Positions 8,711-17,818 are shown, counted from the first letter of the stretch. The stretch is 64,000 nt of DNA from Promicromonospora sp. AC04 (GCF_003058225.1 NZ_QBUG01000008.1:1-64000); one strand, 5' to 3'. Translations and numbers: made by a program. Notes: generated from the sequence alone by a model not told the origin.

Positions 8711-9600
8711 CCTCCGGCTCGATCCCGAACGCTGTCCCGAACGCTGTCCCGAACGCTGTCCCAAACGCTGTCCCGAACGCTGTCCCGAAGGCCGTTGGCG
8801 TCTACGGCGGCGGCCGCATGGGCGGCGGCATCGCGCACGCCTTCGCGATCGTGGGCGCCGCCGTCACCGTCGTCGAGAGCGACGACGCGTCGGCGACGGC
8901 GGCGCGCGAGCGGATCGACGCGAGCCTCGCCAAGGCGGTGGCCAAGGGCGTGCGGGTCGCTGGAACGTTCGACGTCGTGACCGACGCCACCGCGCTGGTC
9001 GGCTGCTCGCTCGTGGTGGAGGCCGTGCCGGAGCTGGTCGACCTCAAGCGCGACGTGCTGCGACGGATCACCGCCGCTGCCCCCGACGCGGCGATCGCCA
9101 GCAACACGAGCTCCCTCTCGATCGACGCGCTGGCCGACGCCCTGCCGGACCCGTCCCGCCTGGTCGGCCTGCACTTCTTCAACCCCGTCCCGGTCAGCGA
9201 CCTGGTCGAGGTGGTCGTCGGACGGCGGACGGCGCCCGGCCTGGTCGAGGTGGCCCAGGGCTGGGTCGCCGGCCTGGGCAAGACGGCGATCACCGTCCAG
9301 GACTCGCCGGGGTTCGCGAGCAGCCGGCTCGGCGTGGCGATAGCGCTGGAGGCGATGCGCATGCTGGAGGAGGGCGTGGCCGACGCCGCGGACATCGACA
9401 TGGCGATGACGCTGGGCTACCGGCACCCCGTGGGCCCGCTGCGCACCACCGACATCGTGGGGCTCGACGTGCGGCTGAACATCGCCGAGCACCTGGAGCG
9501 CGAGCTCGGGCCGCGGTTCGCGCCGCCGCGGGTGCTCCGGGACAAGGTCGCGGCCGGCGAGCTGGGCCGCAAGACCGGGCAGGGGTTCTACACGTGGTGA
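8707..9600 (+). CDS. paaH: PaaH-like 3-hydroxyacyl-CoA dehydrogenase
   Basis: The protein has 297 residues. The NAD site VGVYGGGRMGGGIA begins near residue 30 and the family motif LHFFNPVP has the catalytic His at about 156. It oxidises 3-hydroxyadipyl-CoA to 3-oxoadipyl-CoA. The first 24 residues are five copies of Pro-Asn-Ala-Val from a 12-bp repeat directly after the start codon, so the first true residue of the domain is near 28. The ATG overlaps the paaF stop. Confidence 0.9.
   Translation: MTSGSIPNAVPNAVPNAVPNAVPNAVPKAVGVYGGGRMGGGIAHAFAIVGAAVTVVESDDASATAARERIDASLAKAVAKGVRVAGTFDVVTDATALVGCSLVVEAVPELVDLKRDVLRRITAAAPDAAIASNTSSLSIDALADALPDPSRLVGLHFFNPVPVSDLVEVVVGRRTAPGLVEVAQGWVAGLGKTAITVQDSPGFASSRLGVAIALEAMRMLEEGVADAADIDMAMTLGYRHPVGPLRTTDIVGLDVRLNIAEHLERELGPRFAPPRVLRDKVAAGELGRKTGQGFYTW
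8725..8796 (+). repeat. 12-bp tandem repeat at the N-terminus of paaH
   Basis: Five copies of CCGAACGCTGTC (one with a single change) and a sixth diverged copy encode (Pro-Asn-Ala-Val)n. The array starts six codons after the ATG. Confidence 0.92.
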
Positions 9601-9767
9601 CGACGACGAGCGATCCGCGCGCGCTCGCGCAGCCGCTCGCGCAGCCGCTCGCGCAGCTGGACGCGCAATCGTTCGCGCAGCCGCTCGCACAACCGTCCGC
9701 ACAGCTGCTCATGCAGCTGTCCGCACAGCCGCCCGCACGGTGTTTCGTCCTTCAGGAGGAGCAATGA
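9597..9767 (+). CDS. 56-residue repeat ORF bridging paaH and paaG
   Basis: A GTG at 9597 overlaps the paaH stop (GTGA) and the frame ends in a TGA at 9765-9767 that overlaps the paaG ATG (ATGA). The frame therefore exactly spans the spacer with coupling overlaps at both ends. The product would be Leu/Ala/Gln/Pro repeats (LAQPLAQPLAQLDAQ) and resembles no known protein. It may be translated only to carry ribosomes from paaH to paaG, or it may be a slippage-made spacer. The paaG ribosome-binding site lies inside it. Confidence 0.4.
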   Translation: MTTTSDPRALAQPLAQPLAQLDAQSFAQPLAQPSAQLLMQLSAQPPARCFVLQEEQ

Positions 9768-10555
9768 CCGACGCCCCCGTCGTCGTCGACCGCACGGCTG
9801 CGGTCGCGACGATCACGCTGGACGACCCCGAGCACCGCAACGCGCTGACCGTCGCGGCCAAGGAGGCGCTGCGGGACGCCGTGGCGGACGTTGCCGCGGA
9901 CGAGCAGGTGCGCGCCGTCGTGCTGACCGGATCGGCCAGGGCGTTCTGCCTGGGCCAGGAACTCGGCGAGCATGCGACGGCCCTGGTCGACGGGCCCGAG
10001 GCGGCATTCGCCACGGTCCGCGAGCACTACTCACCGATAGTGCGCGACCTGCTGACCATGCCCAAGCCGGTGATCGCCGCCGTGGGCGGCACCTGCGTCG
10101 GCGCGGGGCTCGGCCTCGCGCTCGCCTGCGACCACCGGGTCTACGCGACCGGCGTCAAGCTGGCCACGGCCTTCGCCGGCATCGGGCTGACGTTCGACAC
10201 CGGCCTGTCCGTCACCCTGCCGCGCGCCGTCGGCGACGCCAGGGCGAAGGAGCTCATCCTGTTCGGCCGGACCTTCACCGCCGAGGAAGCCATCGCCTGG
10301 GGGATCTCGGGAGAGATCGCCGACGCCGACGAGGTGCTGCCCCGGTCGGTCGCCCTCGCCCGGCAGCTCGCCGACGGGCCGACCACCGCGTTCGCGCAGA
10401 GCAAGCGCCTGATCGGGCAGGCGCGCGGCCTGAGCCTCGACGAGGCGCTCGAGGCCGAGGCGCTCGCGCAGGTCAGGTGCGGCTCGACCAGCGATCACGC
10501 CGGAGCCGTTGCGGCGTTCCTCAACCGGCAGGCACCGGTCTTCACCGGTCGTTGA
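9764..10555 (+). CDS. paaG: PaaG, epoxyphenylacetyl-CoA isomerase
   Basis: The crotonase has 263 residues. It lacks the first hydratase Glu (region VGAGLGLALACDHR) and has an Asp at 145 in GLTFDTGLS, the pattern of PaaG isomerases. It converts the ring 1,2-epoxide to oxepin-CoA, the PaaZ substrate. I chose the ATG at 9764 because AGGAGGA lies at 9754-9760; an in-frame GTG at 9740 has no such site. Confidence 0.9.
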   Translation: MTDAPVVVDRTAAVATITLDDPEHRNALTVAAKEALRDAVADVAADEQVRAVVLTGSARAFCLGQELGEHATALVDGPEAAFATVREHYSPIVRDLLTMPKPVIAAVGGTCVGAGLGLALACDHRVYATGVKLATAFAGIGLTFDTGLSVTLPRAVGDARAKELILFGRTFTAEEAIAWGISGEIADADEVLPRSVALARQLADGPTTAFAQSKRLIGQARGLSLDEALEAEALAQVRCGSTSDHAGAVAAFLNRQAPVFTGR

Positions 10556-10589
10556 CCGTGCTGCGCACCGTGACCACCGTGTTCCGCAC

Positions 10590-10735
10590 CTAGTTCCGTA
10601 CCTAGTTCCGCACGTAGTTCCGCACCGTGACGTCCAGCGTGACGTCCACCGTGACGTCCACCGTGACGTCCAGCGTGACGTCCAGCGCGGCGTCCAGCGC
10701 GGCGTCCGCCGTGACGTCCACCGTGACGCGCACCG
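10590..10735. repeat. two adjoining 12-bp tandem repeat arrays
   Basis: Three copies of CTAGTTCCGCAC (10590-10625) are followed by about nine copies of CGTGACGTCCAC and variants (10626-10735). The array follows the paaG stop by about 35 bp. Confidence 0.88.
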
Positions 10736-10813
10736 TGTACGGGTAACCCACCGAGCGCTGCGTCGACCCTTGACGCCCGGGGTGCGGTCTCGTAACGTCC
10801 ATACAGCAAACTG

Positions 10814-10826
10814 CAAGAACTTGACA
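10814..10826. promoter_or_regulatory. possible operator and -35 element upstream of the GH87-like gene
   Basis: CAAGAACTTG is a perfect dyad with an AA centre and overlaps TTGACA at 10821-10826. A clear -10 is not visible, so the promoter call is weak. Confidence 0.3.
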
Positions 10827-11025
10827 GACGCCTAGCACAAAGCAGTGCACGCGTTGCAACTCTTACACCTTGCCCCGGTGCGACCAGTCCCGTCCCCATG
10901 GGTCGCCTCGTGGCGCCGACCCGACCCACCCAGGACGCCGACGCGCACCACGCTGCGCGCCGCCGTCGGGCACCGTTGCCCACGGGTGGACGAGCCCCCG
11001 CCCCGGCGGGAGAACGAGGACGTTC

Positions 11026-14000
11026 ATGAGAATCCCCTGGAAGCACACGGTCGTGGCGGTCGCCGCGGTGGCGCTGGTCGCGCCGCTCGGCCTGGCCGCC
11101 GTCGCGCAAGCCGCCGCCGCGCATACCGCCGTCCCGCAAGCAGCCGTCGCGCAAGCAGCCGTCGCGCAAGCGGCGGACGCGACCAACCTCGCGCTGGGCA
11201 GGTCGATAGCGGCGACGTCGGTGACGCAGACCTACGTCGCGGGCAATGCGAACGACGGGAACACGAGCACCTACTGGGAGGGCGCGGGCGGGCAGTACCC
11301 CGCGCACCTCACGGTCGACCTCGGCGCGCCGGCCGACGTCGAGCGGATAGTCGTCACGCTGCCCCCGCCCGCCGCGTGGTCCCCGCGCACGCAGACGTTC
11401 AGCGTGCTCGGCCGGTCCGACGGCGAGTCGTCGTACCGGACGCTCAAGGCCTCTGCGGCCTACGCCTTCGACCCCGCGAGCGGCAACCGGGTCGAGATCC
11501 CGCTGACGGCGGAGGCCGACGAGATCCGCCTCGCGTTCAGCGCCAACACCGGCGCGGGCAACGGCCAGGTCTCCGAGCTGCAGGTGTGGGGCACGCCAAC
11601 GGGTGACCCGACCGACCCGCCGACCCCGACCGACACCAACTACGCGCAGGGCCGCCCGGCCGCGGCGTCGTCGACCGAGTGGACGTATGTCGCCGCGAAC
11701 GCCGTGGACGGGCAGGTCGGGACGTACTGGGAGGGCGCGGGCGGGCAGTACCCGTCGACGCTCGACGTCTCCCTCGCCGCACCGACGCAGCTCAGCAGCG
11801 TGCGCGTGCGGCTGAACCCCGACGGCGCGTGGGGCGCGCGGACGCAGACGTTCGCCGTCCAGGGGCGCTCCGGCACGGGCGCGTGGCAGGATCTCAAGGC
11901 ATCGGCCGGGTACGCGTTCGCACCCGGGACCGGCAACCTCGTGGACGTCCCGGTGACGGGGACCGTCGACGACGTGCGCCTGCGCTTCACGGCCAACACC
12001 GGCGCGGGCAACGGCCAGGTGGCCGAGCTCGAGGTCTACGGCGCCCCGGCGCCGAACCCGAACCTCACGGTCACCGCGGTGACCACGTCCCCGGCCTCGC
12101 CCACGGCGACGACCCCGGTGACGGTGACGGCGACCGTGCGGAACACGGGCGACCGGGCGTCGTCGGGCACGTCGCTCGACGCGCGGATCGGCGGCACCAC
12201 CGCGGGATCGGCGGACGTCGCGGCCCTGCAGCCCGGCGCGAGCGCCCAGGTGGAGGTCGCGGCAGGCACCCGTCCGGCGGGGGAGTACACGGTGGGCGCC
12301 GTCGTCGACCCGGGCAACACGGTGGCCGAGCAGAACGAGGCCGACAACGCGTTCACGGCGACGGCCAAGCTCGTCGTCGGCGAGGCGCCTGGCCCGGACC
12401 TCGAGGTCGTCTCGGTGTCCTCGAACCCGGCCAGCCCCGCCGTCGGCGCGACCGTGGCGTTCACCGTCCAGCTGCGCAACCGCGGCAACCAGCCGGCCGC
12501 GGCCGGCTCGGTGACGCGCGTGGTCGCGGGCTCCAGCACCCTGAACGGCACGACGCCGGCCGTCCCCGCGGGCGGGACCGTCAGCGTCACCCCGAGCGGG
12601 TCGTGGACCGCGACGAACGGCGGGGTCACGGTGACCGCGACGGCCGACGCGACCGACGTCGTCGACGAGACGAACGAGGACAACAACACGGGCACGCTCG
12701 CCGTGACCGTCGGCCGCGGCGCCGCCGTCCCGTACACCTCCTACGAGGCGGAGGACGGCCAGTACACGGGCACGCTCCTGCAGACCGACCCGCTGCGCAC
12801 CTTCGGGCACACCAACTTCGCCACCGAGTCGTCGGGCCGCGAGTCCGTGCGGCTGAACAGCACCGGCCAGAACGTCCAGCTCACCTCCACGAACCAGACG
12901 AACTCGATAGTCGTGCGCAGCTCGATCCCCGACGCGCCCGGCGGCGGTGGACAGGAGAAGACGATCAGCCTGTACGCGGACGGCCAGTTCGTGCAGAAGC
13001 TGACGCTGTCGTCGAGGCGCTCGTGGCTGTACGGGACCACTGACGACCCCGAGGGCCTCACCAACACGCCGGGCGGTGACGCGCGCCGCCTCTTCGACGA
13101 GTCGCACGCGCTGCTGGGCCGGTCGTTCCCGGCGGGCACGGTGTTCAAGCTCCAGCGCGACGCCGGCGACGACGCGGCGTTCTACATCATCGACCTGGTC
13201 GAGCTCGAGCAGGTGGCGCCGCCCGCGGCCAAGCCCGCGCAGTGCACCTCGATCACCGAGTACGGTGCGGTCCCGGACGACGGGCTCGAGGACACGGCTG
13301 CCATCCAGGCGGCGGTGACCGCGGACCAGAACGGGGACATCGCCTGCGTGTGGATCCCGGCGGGGCAGTGGCGCCAGGAGAAGAAGATCCTCACGGACGA
13401 CCCGCTGAACCGCGGCAACCACAACCAGGTGGGCATCAGCGACGTCACGATTCGCGGCGCGGGCATGTGGCACTCGCAGCTCTACAGCCTCATCGAGCCG
13501 CACCTCGCCCCGGGCGTCATCAACCACCCGCACGAGGGCAACTTCGGGTTCGACGTCGACGACAACGTCCAGATCTCCGACATCGCGATCTTCGGCTCCG
13601 GCAGGATCCGCGGCAACAACGGTCAGCAGGAGGGCGGCGTCGGGCTCAACGGGCGGTTCGGCCAGAACACCAGGTTCACGAACGTGTGGATCGAGCACGC
13701 GAACGTCGGTGTGTGGGTCGGGCGCGACTACGACAACATCCCCGAGCTGTGGGGACCCGGCGACGGCGTCGAGTTCACCGGCATGCGCATCCGCAACACC
13801 TACGCGGACGGCATCAACTTCAGCAACGGGACACGCAACTCGACTGTCTTCAACTCGTCGTTCCGCAACACCGGCGACGACGCGCTCGCCGTCTGGGCCA
13901 ACCCGTACGTCAGGGACCGGAACGTCGACATCGCGCACGACAACGCGTTCCGCAACAACACGGTCCAGCTCCCGTGGCGTGCCAACGGCATCGCCATCTA

Positions 14001-14463
14001 CGGCGGCTACGGAAACAGTGTCGAGAACAACCTGGTCTACGACACGATGAACTACCCGGGCATCATGCTGGCGACCGACCACTCCCCGCTGCCGTTCTCG
14101 GGGACCACGCTCATCGCCAACAACGGCCTGTACCGCACGGGCGGGGCGTTCTGGAACGAGGACCAGGAGTTCGGGGCGATCACGCTCTTCCCGCAGACGC
14201 ACCCCATCGTCGGTGTCACGATCCGCGACACGGACATCTACGACTCCACCTACGACGGCATCCAGTTCAAGAACGGCGGCGGGAACATGCCCGACGTGCG
14301 GATCACGAACGTGCGGATCGACGGGTCCAACAACGGGTCCGGCATCCTCGCGATGGGCGGCGCCACCGGCAACGCCATCCTGTCGAACGTGACCGTCACC
14401 AACTCCGGCGAGGGCGACATCGAGAAGGAGCCGGGCTCGCAGTTCGTGTTCACCGGCCAGTAG
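11026..14463 (+). CDS. secreted GH87-like alpha-1,3-glucanase (mycodextranase type)
   Basis: The 1145-residue product starts with a signal peptide followed by an Ala-rich repeat. The order then appears to be discoidin-like domain (about 52-190), a second copy (205-345), two CARDB-like modules (350-565), a CBM-like module beginning YEAEDGQYTG (570-735), and a right-handed beta-helix catalytic domain (740-1145). The helix holds ADGINFSNG and NTGDDALAVWAN, matching the Asp residues proposed as catalytic in GH87. GH87 enzymes cut alpha-1,3-glucan or nigeran of fungal walls and dental plaque. Family assignment is by architecture and motif; another beta-helix family is possible. The start follows AACGAGGA. 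Confidence 0.72.
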   Translation: MRIPWKHTVVAVAAVALVAPLGLAAVAQAAAAHTAVPQAAVAQAAVAQAADATNLALGRSIAATSVTQTYVAGNANDGNTSTYWEGAGGQYPAHLTVDLGAPADVERIVVTLPPPAAWSPRTQTFSVLGRSDGESSYRTLKASAAYAFDPASGNRVEIPLTAEADEIRLAFSANTGAGNGQVSELQVWGTPTGDPTDPPTPTDTNYAQGRPAAASSTEWTYVAANAVDGQVGTYWEGAGGQYPSTLDVSLAAPTQLSSVRVRLNPDGAWGARTQTFAVQGRSGTGAWQDLKASAGYAFAPGTGNLVDVPVTGTVDDVRLRFTANTGAGNGQVAELEVYGAPAPNPNLTVTAVTTSPASPTATTPVTVTATVRNTGDRASSGTSLDARIGGTTAGSADVAALQPGASAQVEVAAGTRPAGEYTVGAVVDPGNTVAEQNEADNAFTATAKLVVGEAPGPDLEVVSVSSNPASPAVGATVAFTVQLRNRGNQPAAAGSVTRVVAGSSTLNGTTPAVPAGGTVSVTPSGSWTATNGGVTVTATADATDVVDETNEDNNTGTLAVTVGRGAAVPYTSYEAEDGQYTGTLLQTDPLRTFGHTNFATESSGRESVRLNSTGQNVQLTSTNQTNSIVVRSSIPDAPGGGGQEKTISLYADGQFVQKLTLSSRRSWLYGTTDDPEGLTNTPGGDARRLFDESHALLGRSFPAGTVFKLQRDAGDDAAFYIIDLVELEQVAPPAAKPAQCTSITEYGAVPDDGLEDTAAIQAAVTADQNGDIACVWIPAGQWRQEKKILTDDPLNRGNHNQVGISDVTIRGAGMWHSQLYSLIEPHLAPGVINHPHEGNFGFDVDDNVQISDIAIFGSGRIRGNNGQQEGGVGLNGRFGQNTRFTNVWIEHANVGVWVGRDYDNIPELWGPGDGVEFTGMRIRNTYADGINFSNGTRNSTVFNSSFRNTGDDALAVWANPYVRDRNVDIAHDNAFRNNTVQLPWRANGIAIYGGYGNSVENNLVYDTMNYPGIMLATDHSPLPFSGTTLIANNGLYRTGGAFWNEDQEFGAITLFPQTHPIVGVTIRDTDIYDSTYDGIQFKNGGGNMPDVRITNVRIDGSNNGSGILAMGGATGNAILSNVTVTNSGEGDIEKEPGSQFVFTGQ

Positions 14464-14530
14464 GTTCCATCAGCCAGTGGGTTCGCCGGCCGGTAGATCG
14501 CCGGCGGGTAGGTTCACCGGCAGGTAGCCA
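14449..14530 (+). repeat. degenerate copies of the gene 3' end, including the stop codon
   Basis: The last five codons of the GH87-like gene, TTCACCGGCCAGTAG, are followed by about four diverged 15-17-bp copies such as TTCACCGGCAGGTAG, each ending in TAG or TGG. The 3' end appears to have been tandemly duplicated. Confidence 0.75.
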
Positions 14531-14553
14531 GATCCACCTTTACAGCTGAACCA

Positions 14554-14594
14554 GGGGTTGGTGCCGTCGTCCAGTGGACGACGGCGCCAACCCC
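14554..14594. terminator. bidirectional hairpin terminator
   Basis: A 19-bp stem (GGGGTTGGTGCCGTCGTCC and its complement with one mismatch) has an AGT loop and lies between the convergent GH87-like and dehydratase genes. There is no clear T-run, as is common in high-GC hosts. Confidence 0.85.
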
Positions 14595-14610
14595 GGCGCT
14601 GCCTGCCGTC

Positions 14611-15774
14611 TCAGGGGTGCCGGACGAACTCCCGGACCACGTCCTCGTCCACCTCGACGCCCAGGCCCGGTCCGCGCGGCACCAGGAACGAGCCGTCCTT
14701 CGTGACCTCCAGCGGCTTGGTCAGGATGCGGTTCGCCACCGGCAGCGTGACCGGCTGGTACTCGAACGCGAGGAGAGCCGGGGATGCGGCAGCGACGTGC
14801 ACGCCCGCCGCCATGGCAACACCGAACGCCGCCGAGTGGTGCGGTGCGACGGGCGCGTGGAAGGCGTTCCCGAGCGCCGCGATCGCGAGCCCCTCGGTGA
14901 TCCCGGTCCGGCCGATGTCGGGCTGGATCACGCTCGTCGCGCGGCGCTGGAGCCAGTCGGCGAACTCGAAGCGGCTCCGCATCGCCTCCCCGACCGCCAC
15001 CGGGGTGCTGATGGCGGAGGCGAGGTCGCGGTGGCCCTCGACGTCCTCGGGCGCAAGGGGCGCCTCGAAGAACCAGGCGCGCCGCTCGTCGAGCTCCCGC
15101 CCGAGGGTGCGGGCCTCACCGAGCCGGTAGGTCCAGTGGGCGTCGAGCGCCAGGAGCAGGTCGGGATGCGCCGCCCGGACGGCGTCGAACGTCGCCAGGT
15201 CCGTGGCGACGTCCGTGCCGAGGTGCAGCTTGATGCGGCGCACGCCGGCGTCGGCCAGCTCGACGGCCCGCTCGGCGCGTTCGGCGTCGTCCGCGCCGCG
15301 GATGCCCGAGACGTACGCGGGCAGGGTCTCGGCGAACCGCCCGCCCGCCAGCTCCGAGACCGACAGCCCGGTGGCCCGGCCCCAGAGGTCCCAGAGCGCG
15401 ATGTCCACGGCGGCCATGGCGTCGGCCTGGTGGCCCTGGAGGTGCCCGCGTTCCCGCATGGACTCGGTCATGCGGTGCCAGAGCACCCGGACGGCCCGCG
15501 GGTCCTCGCCGATGACGAGCGGCGCGAGCAGGTGGTCGACGATCGCCGCCGCGACCTCGGGCGCGACAGGGGCGAGCGCCTCGCCCCAGCCGACCAGGCC
15601 GTTGTCGGTCTCGACCTTGACCAGCAGCGTCTCGTAGCCGGGGGAGTAGAGGCTGCGCCACGGCGGCTTGATCAGGTAGCCGCGGTGCGCGACGGCGGAG
15701 TCGCCCGCGTAGGAGTTGTCGGCGTCCTCCTTGCTCAGGAACAACGGGAACGTCTGGACGCGAGCGATCCGCAC
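14611..15774 (-). CDS. enolase-superfamily sugar-acid dehydratase (MR/MLE family)
   Basis: The 387-residue enzyme has metal ligands D211 (LALDAHW), E237 (FFEAPL) and E263 (VGEAM), a K182-x-H184 pair at the end of the second strand, and a D286-H312 dyad (QPDIGRTG, PHHSAAFG). This is the mandelate-racemase subgroup, which includes galactonate, rhamnonate, fuconate and anhydrogalactonate-acting enzymes. The substrate cannot be read from the sequence. It lies next to an IclR gene, a sugar ABC importer, an SDR and a DapA-type aldolase, which fits dehydration of an aldonate to a 2-keto-3-deoxy acid. Confidence 0.85.
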   Translation of the reverse strand: MRIARVQTFPLFLSKEDADNSYAGDSAVAHRGYLIKPPWRSLYSPGYETLLVKVETDNGLVGWGEALAPVAPEVAAAIVDHLLAPLVIGEDPRAVRVLWHRMTESMRERGHLQGHQADAMAAVDIALWDLWGRATGLSVSELAGGRFAETLPAYVSGIRGADDAERAERAVELADAGVRRIKLHLGTDVATDLATFDAVRAAHPDLLLALDAHWTYRLGEARTLGRELDERRAWFFEAPLAPEDVEGHRDLASAISTPVAVGEAMRSRFEFADWLQRRATSVIQPDIGRTGITEGLAIAALGNAFHAPVAPHHSAAFGVAMAAGVHVAAASPALLAFEYQPVTLPVANRILTKPLEVTKDGSFLVPRGPGLGVEVDEDVVREFVRHP

Positions 15775-15822
15775 GGTGTCTCCCTCGACGGTGGGTCAGG
15801 CGGGGGTCAGGCAGGAACGGGG

Positions 15823-16623
15823 TCAGGGGGCTACGAAGGCTGCCGCGTTGTGGGAGGGGCTGTAGCCGAGGGCTACCGAGACCTCGTCCGCGGCCTCGAT
15901 GGCGCGCAGGGCGAGCTCCTGCGGTGCGTCGAGATCAAGCACCGACAGCGGGCCGCTGACCGAGAGCGCGGCGACGATCTCGCCGGCCCGGTTGCGGATG
16001 GGTGCGGCGATGCACGCCCGGCCGAACGCGAGCTCCTCGACCTCTGTCGCGTACCCGCGGCTCCGCACCTCGTCGAGCGCGGCGACCATGGCGTCCCGGT
16101 CCACGATGGTGTGCGGGGTGAACCGCTGGCGGGGGGTCGCGAAGTACTCGTCCACGCGCGCCTGCTCCATGCCGGAGAGCAGGGCCTTGCCCAGCCCGGT
16201 CGCGTGCAGCGGGCCGGAGCGGCCCGCCATGGAGAAGGCCTTGGGCGCCCGCTCACCCTCGAAGTTGCAGAGGTAGTAGAGCGCGGAGCCGTCGAGCTCG
16301 GCGACGTTCGCCCCGAGCCCCACCGTGTGGGCCAGGTTCTGGGCGATCTGCCGCGCGGCCTTGAACACCGGGGACCCGTTGAGCGCGATGGTCCCGAGCG
16401 ACACCGCCGCAGGGCCGAGCCGGTAGAGGCCCGTGCGCTCGTCCTGGACGACGAACCGCATGCGGTCGAGCGACGACATCATCCTCGACACCGTGGACTG
16501 GCCGAGCCCGGTCATCGCGCAGAGCTCCGACACGCGCAGCTCGCCGCTCTCCTCGGTGAAGCAGGCGAGCAGCGACATGGCGCGCTCGACGGTCTGGGTG
16601 CCTCCCACCGACTCCGACGTCAT
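15823..16623 (-). CDS. IclR-family transcriptional regulator
   Basis: The protein has 266 residues: a winged helix-turn-helix in about residues 10-75 (QTVERAMSLLACF, SELCAMTGLGQSTVSRMMSSL) and an IclR effector domain to the end (GRSGPLHATGLGKALLSG, AFGRACIAAPIRNRAGEI). IclR proteins often sense sugar acids or aromatic acids. It is transcribed away from the ABC operon across a 154-bp region and probably controls both that operon and the dehydratase gene 48 bp downstream of it. The ligand is unknown. Confidence 0.9.
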   Translation of the reverse strand: MTSESVGGTQTVERAMSLLACFTEESGELRVSELCAMTGLGQSTVSRMMSSLDRMRFVVQDERTGLYRLGPAAVSLGTIALNGSPVFKAARQIAQNLAHTVGLGANVAELDGSALYYLCNFEGERAPKAFSMAGRSGPLHATGLGKALLSGMEQARVDEYFATPRQRFTPHTIVDRDAMVAALDEVRSRGYATEVEELAFGRACIAAPIRNRAGEIVAALSVSGPLSVLDLDAPQELALRAIEAADEVSVALGYSPSHNAAAFVAP

Positions 16624-16777
16624 CGTGCTCCTTCTTGTGGCTGGGTCCGCTGCGTGCGCTGTCTTGTACGTGCTGTCTTGCCGCCATCGTAGTCACGGAC
16701 CTGGGGCCCGGCAATCCAAGTATGGGTACGTCATGCAATTTGTAGATTTCCCATCCGCAATATGGTTCACTGGCGGC

Positions 16778-17818
16778 ATGCTAGGGCACGCACCGCTACG
16801 ACGACGTACGGGACGACGTACGGAGACCCGCCGGGAGCCCGGGGGGTCACGACCGAGCCACCCGCCGGTGGCGGGCACCCCCGCGCCCGCGACGACGGGC
16901 GGCACCACCACGACGGGCACCACCACGACGGGCACCACCACGCGGCGGACGACGCTCAGCGCCAGGGACAGCATCTTCGGCTTCATGATCGCGCTGCCCG
17001 CCGTGCTGGTCTTCCTCGTGATCGCCATCTACCCGCTCCTGTCCAGCCTGGGCACGAGCCTCTACGACCAGTCCCTGCTGCGGCCCGAGCGCAGCTTCGT
17101 CGGCGTCGGCAACTACGCGACGGTCTGGGGCGAGTTCGTGGGGCACGTCGGCACGACGCTCACCTTCGCCGCGCTGGCCACGGTCTTCCCCGTGATCATC
17201 GGCGTCACCCTCGCGATGCTGCTCAACGCTCGCATCCGGGGGCGGAACGTGCTGCGCGGCCTCCTCATGCTGCCGTGGCTGCTCCCCGGCGTGGTCGTGT
17301 CGTTCCTCTGGGCCTGGATCTTCAACGACAGCTACGGCGTCGTCGACCATGTGCTCTCCCTGGTCGGGCTCCCCGGGATCAGCCTCCTCGGCGACCCCGT
17401 CGGCGCGATGGCGGCAGTCGTCATCGCGAAGACCTGGAACTCCTTCCCCTGGATCATGGTCGTGGCGCTCGCGGTGCTCCAGACGCTGCCGGGCGAGCAG
17501 CTCGAGGCGGCGACCATCGACGGCGCCACCCGGTTCCAGCGCTTCCGCTTCGTCTCGCTGCCGCACCTGCTCGGCCCGGTGACCCTCGTGGCGGTGCTGG
17601 AGTTCATCTACAACTTCGGCAACTTCGACACCGTCTTCGTCATGACGGGCGGCGGTCCCGGCGACTCGACGACGACGCTCGCCGTGAGCCTCTACCAGCT
17701 CGCCTTCGGCAGCTACGAGCTCGGGCAGGCGTCCGCCATGGGCGTCCTCTGGCTCGTGCTCCTCGCGTTCGTCACCGGCGGCTACCTGCTGCTCAACCGT
17801 CGATTGGAGAGGTCATGA
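16778..17818 (+). CDS. sugar ABC transporter permease (MalF/UgpA type)
   Basis: The 346-residue product has about six membrane helices and the ABC permease EAA loop (EQLEAATIDGATRFQRFRFV). It imports an oligosaccharide or glycoside with the partner permease and binding protein downstream; no ATPase gene is present, so a shared MsiK-type ATPase is likely. The start is uncertain: ATG 16778 has only a weak ribosome-binding site, and ATG 16733 is also in frame. The first 60 residues are an Arg/Thr-rich cytoplasmic leader with a Thr-Gly repeat. Confidence 0.88.
   Translation: MLGHAPLRRRTGRRTETRREPGGSRPSHPPVAGTPAPATTGGTTTTGTTTTGTTTRRTTLSARDSIFGFMIALPAVLVFLVIAIYPLLSSLGTSLYDQSLLRPERSFVGVGNYATVWGEFVGHVGTTLTFAALATVFPVIIGVTLAMLLNARIRGRNVLRGLLMLPWLLPGVVVSFLWAWIFNDSYGVVDHVLSLVGLPGISLLGDPVGAMAAVVIAKTWNSFPWIMVVALAVLQTLPGEQLEAATIDGATRFQRFRFVSLPHLLGPVTLVAVLEFIYNFGNFDTVFVMTGGGPGDSTTTLAVSLYQLAFGSYELGQASAMGVLWLVLLAFVTGGYLLLNRRLERS
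16892..16941 (+). repeat. 15-18-bp repeat in the permease leader
   Basis: Copies of ACGACGGGCACCACC encode Thr-Thr-Gly-Thr-Thr runs between the start codon and the first membrane helix. Confidence 0.8.

Larger units (their letters stand above)
10556..11025. other. gene-free region: repeats then promoter of the GH87-like gene
   Basis: The first 180 bp are 12-bp tandem repeats. The rest, about 10740-11025, is ordinary spacer with a possible operator at 10814-10823 and a TTGACA at 10821-10826. No gene on either strand is convincing; the long minus-strand frame here is a shadow of the gene to the right. Confidence 0.6.

Noticed and set aside
9740-9763. GTG at 9740 as the paaG start
   Set aside because: AGGAGGA at 9754-9760 fits the ATG at 9764, and the extra residues are not conserved-looking.
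10495-14202. Minus-strand open frame of 1235 codons
   Set aside because: It is a shadow of the GH87-like gene in GC-rich DNA, with Arg/Val/Gly-rich translation and no domain or start signal.
16733-16795. IclR operator based on AT-rich sequence (CAATTTG, CAATATGG) before the importer
   Set aside because: No clean dyad could be found; a similar CAATATG near 24925 is too short to call a shared site.
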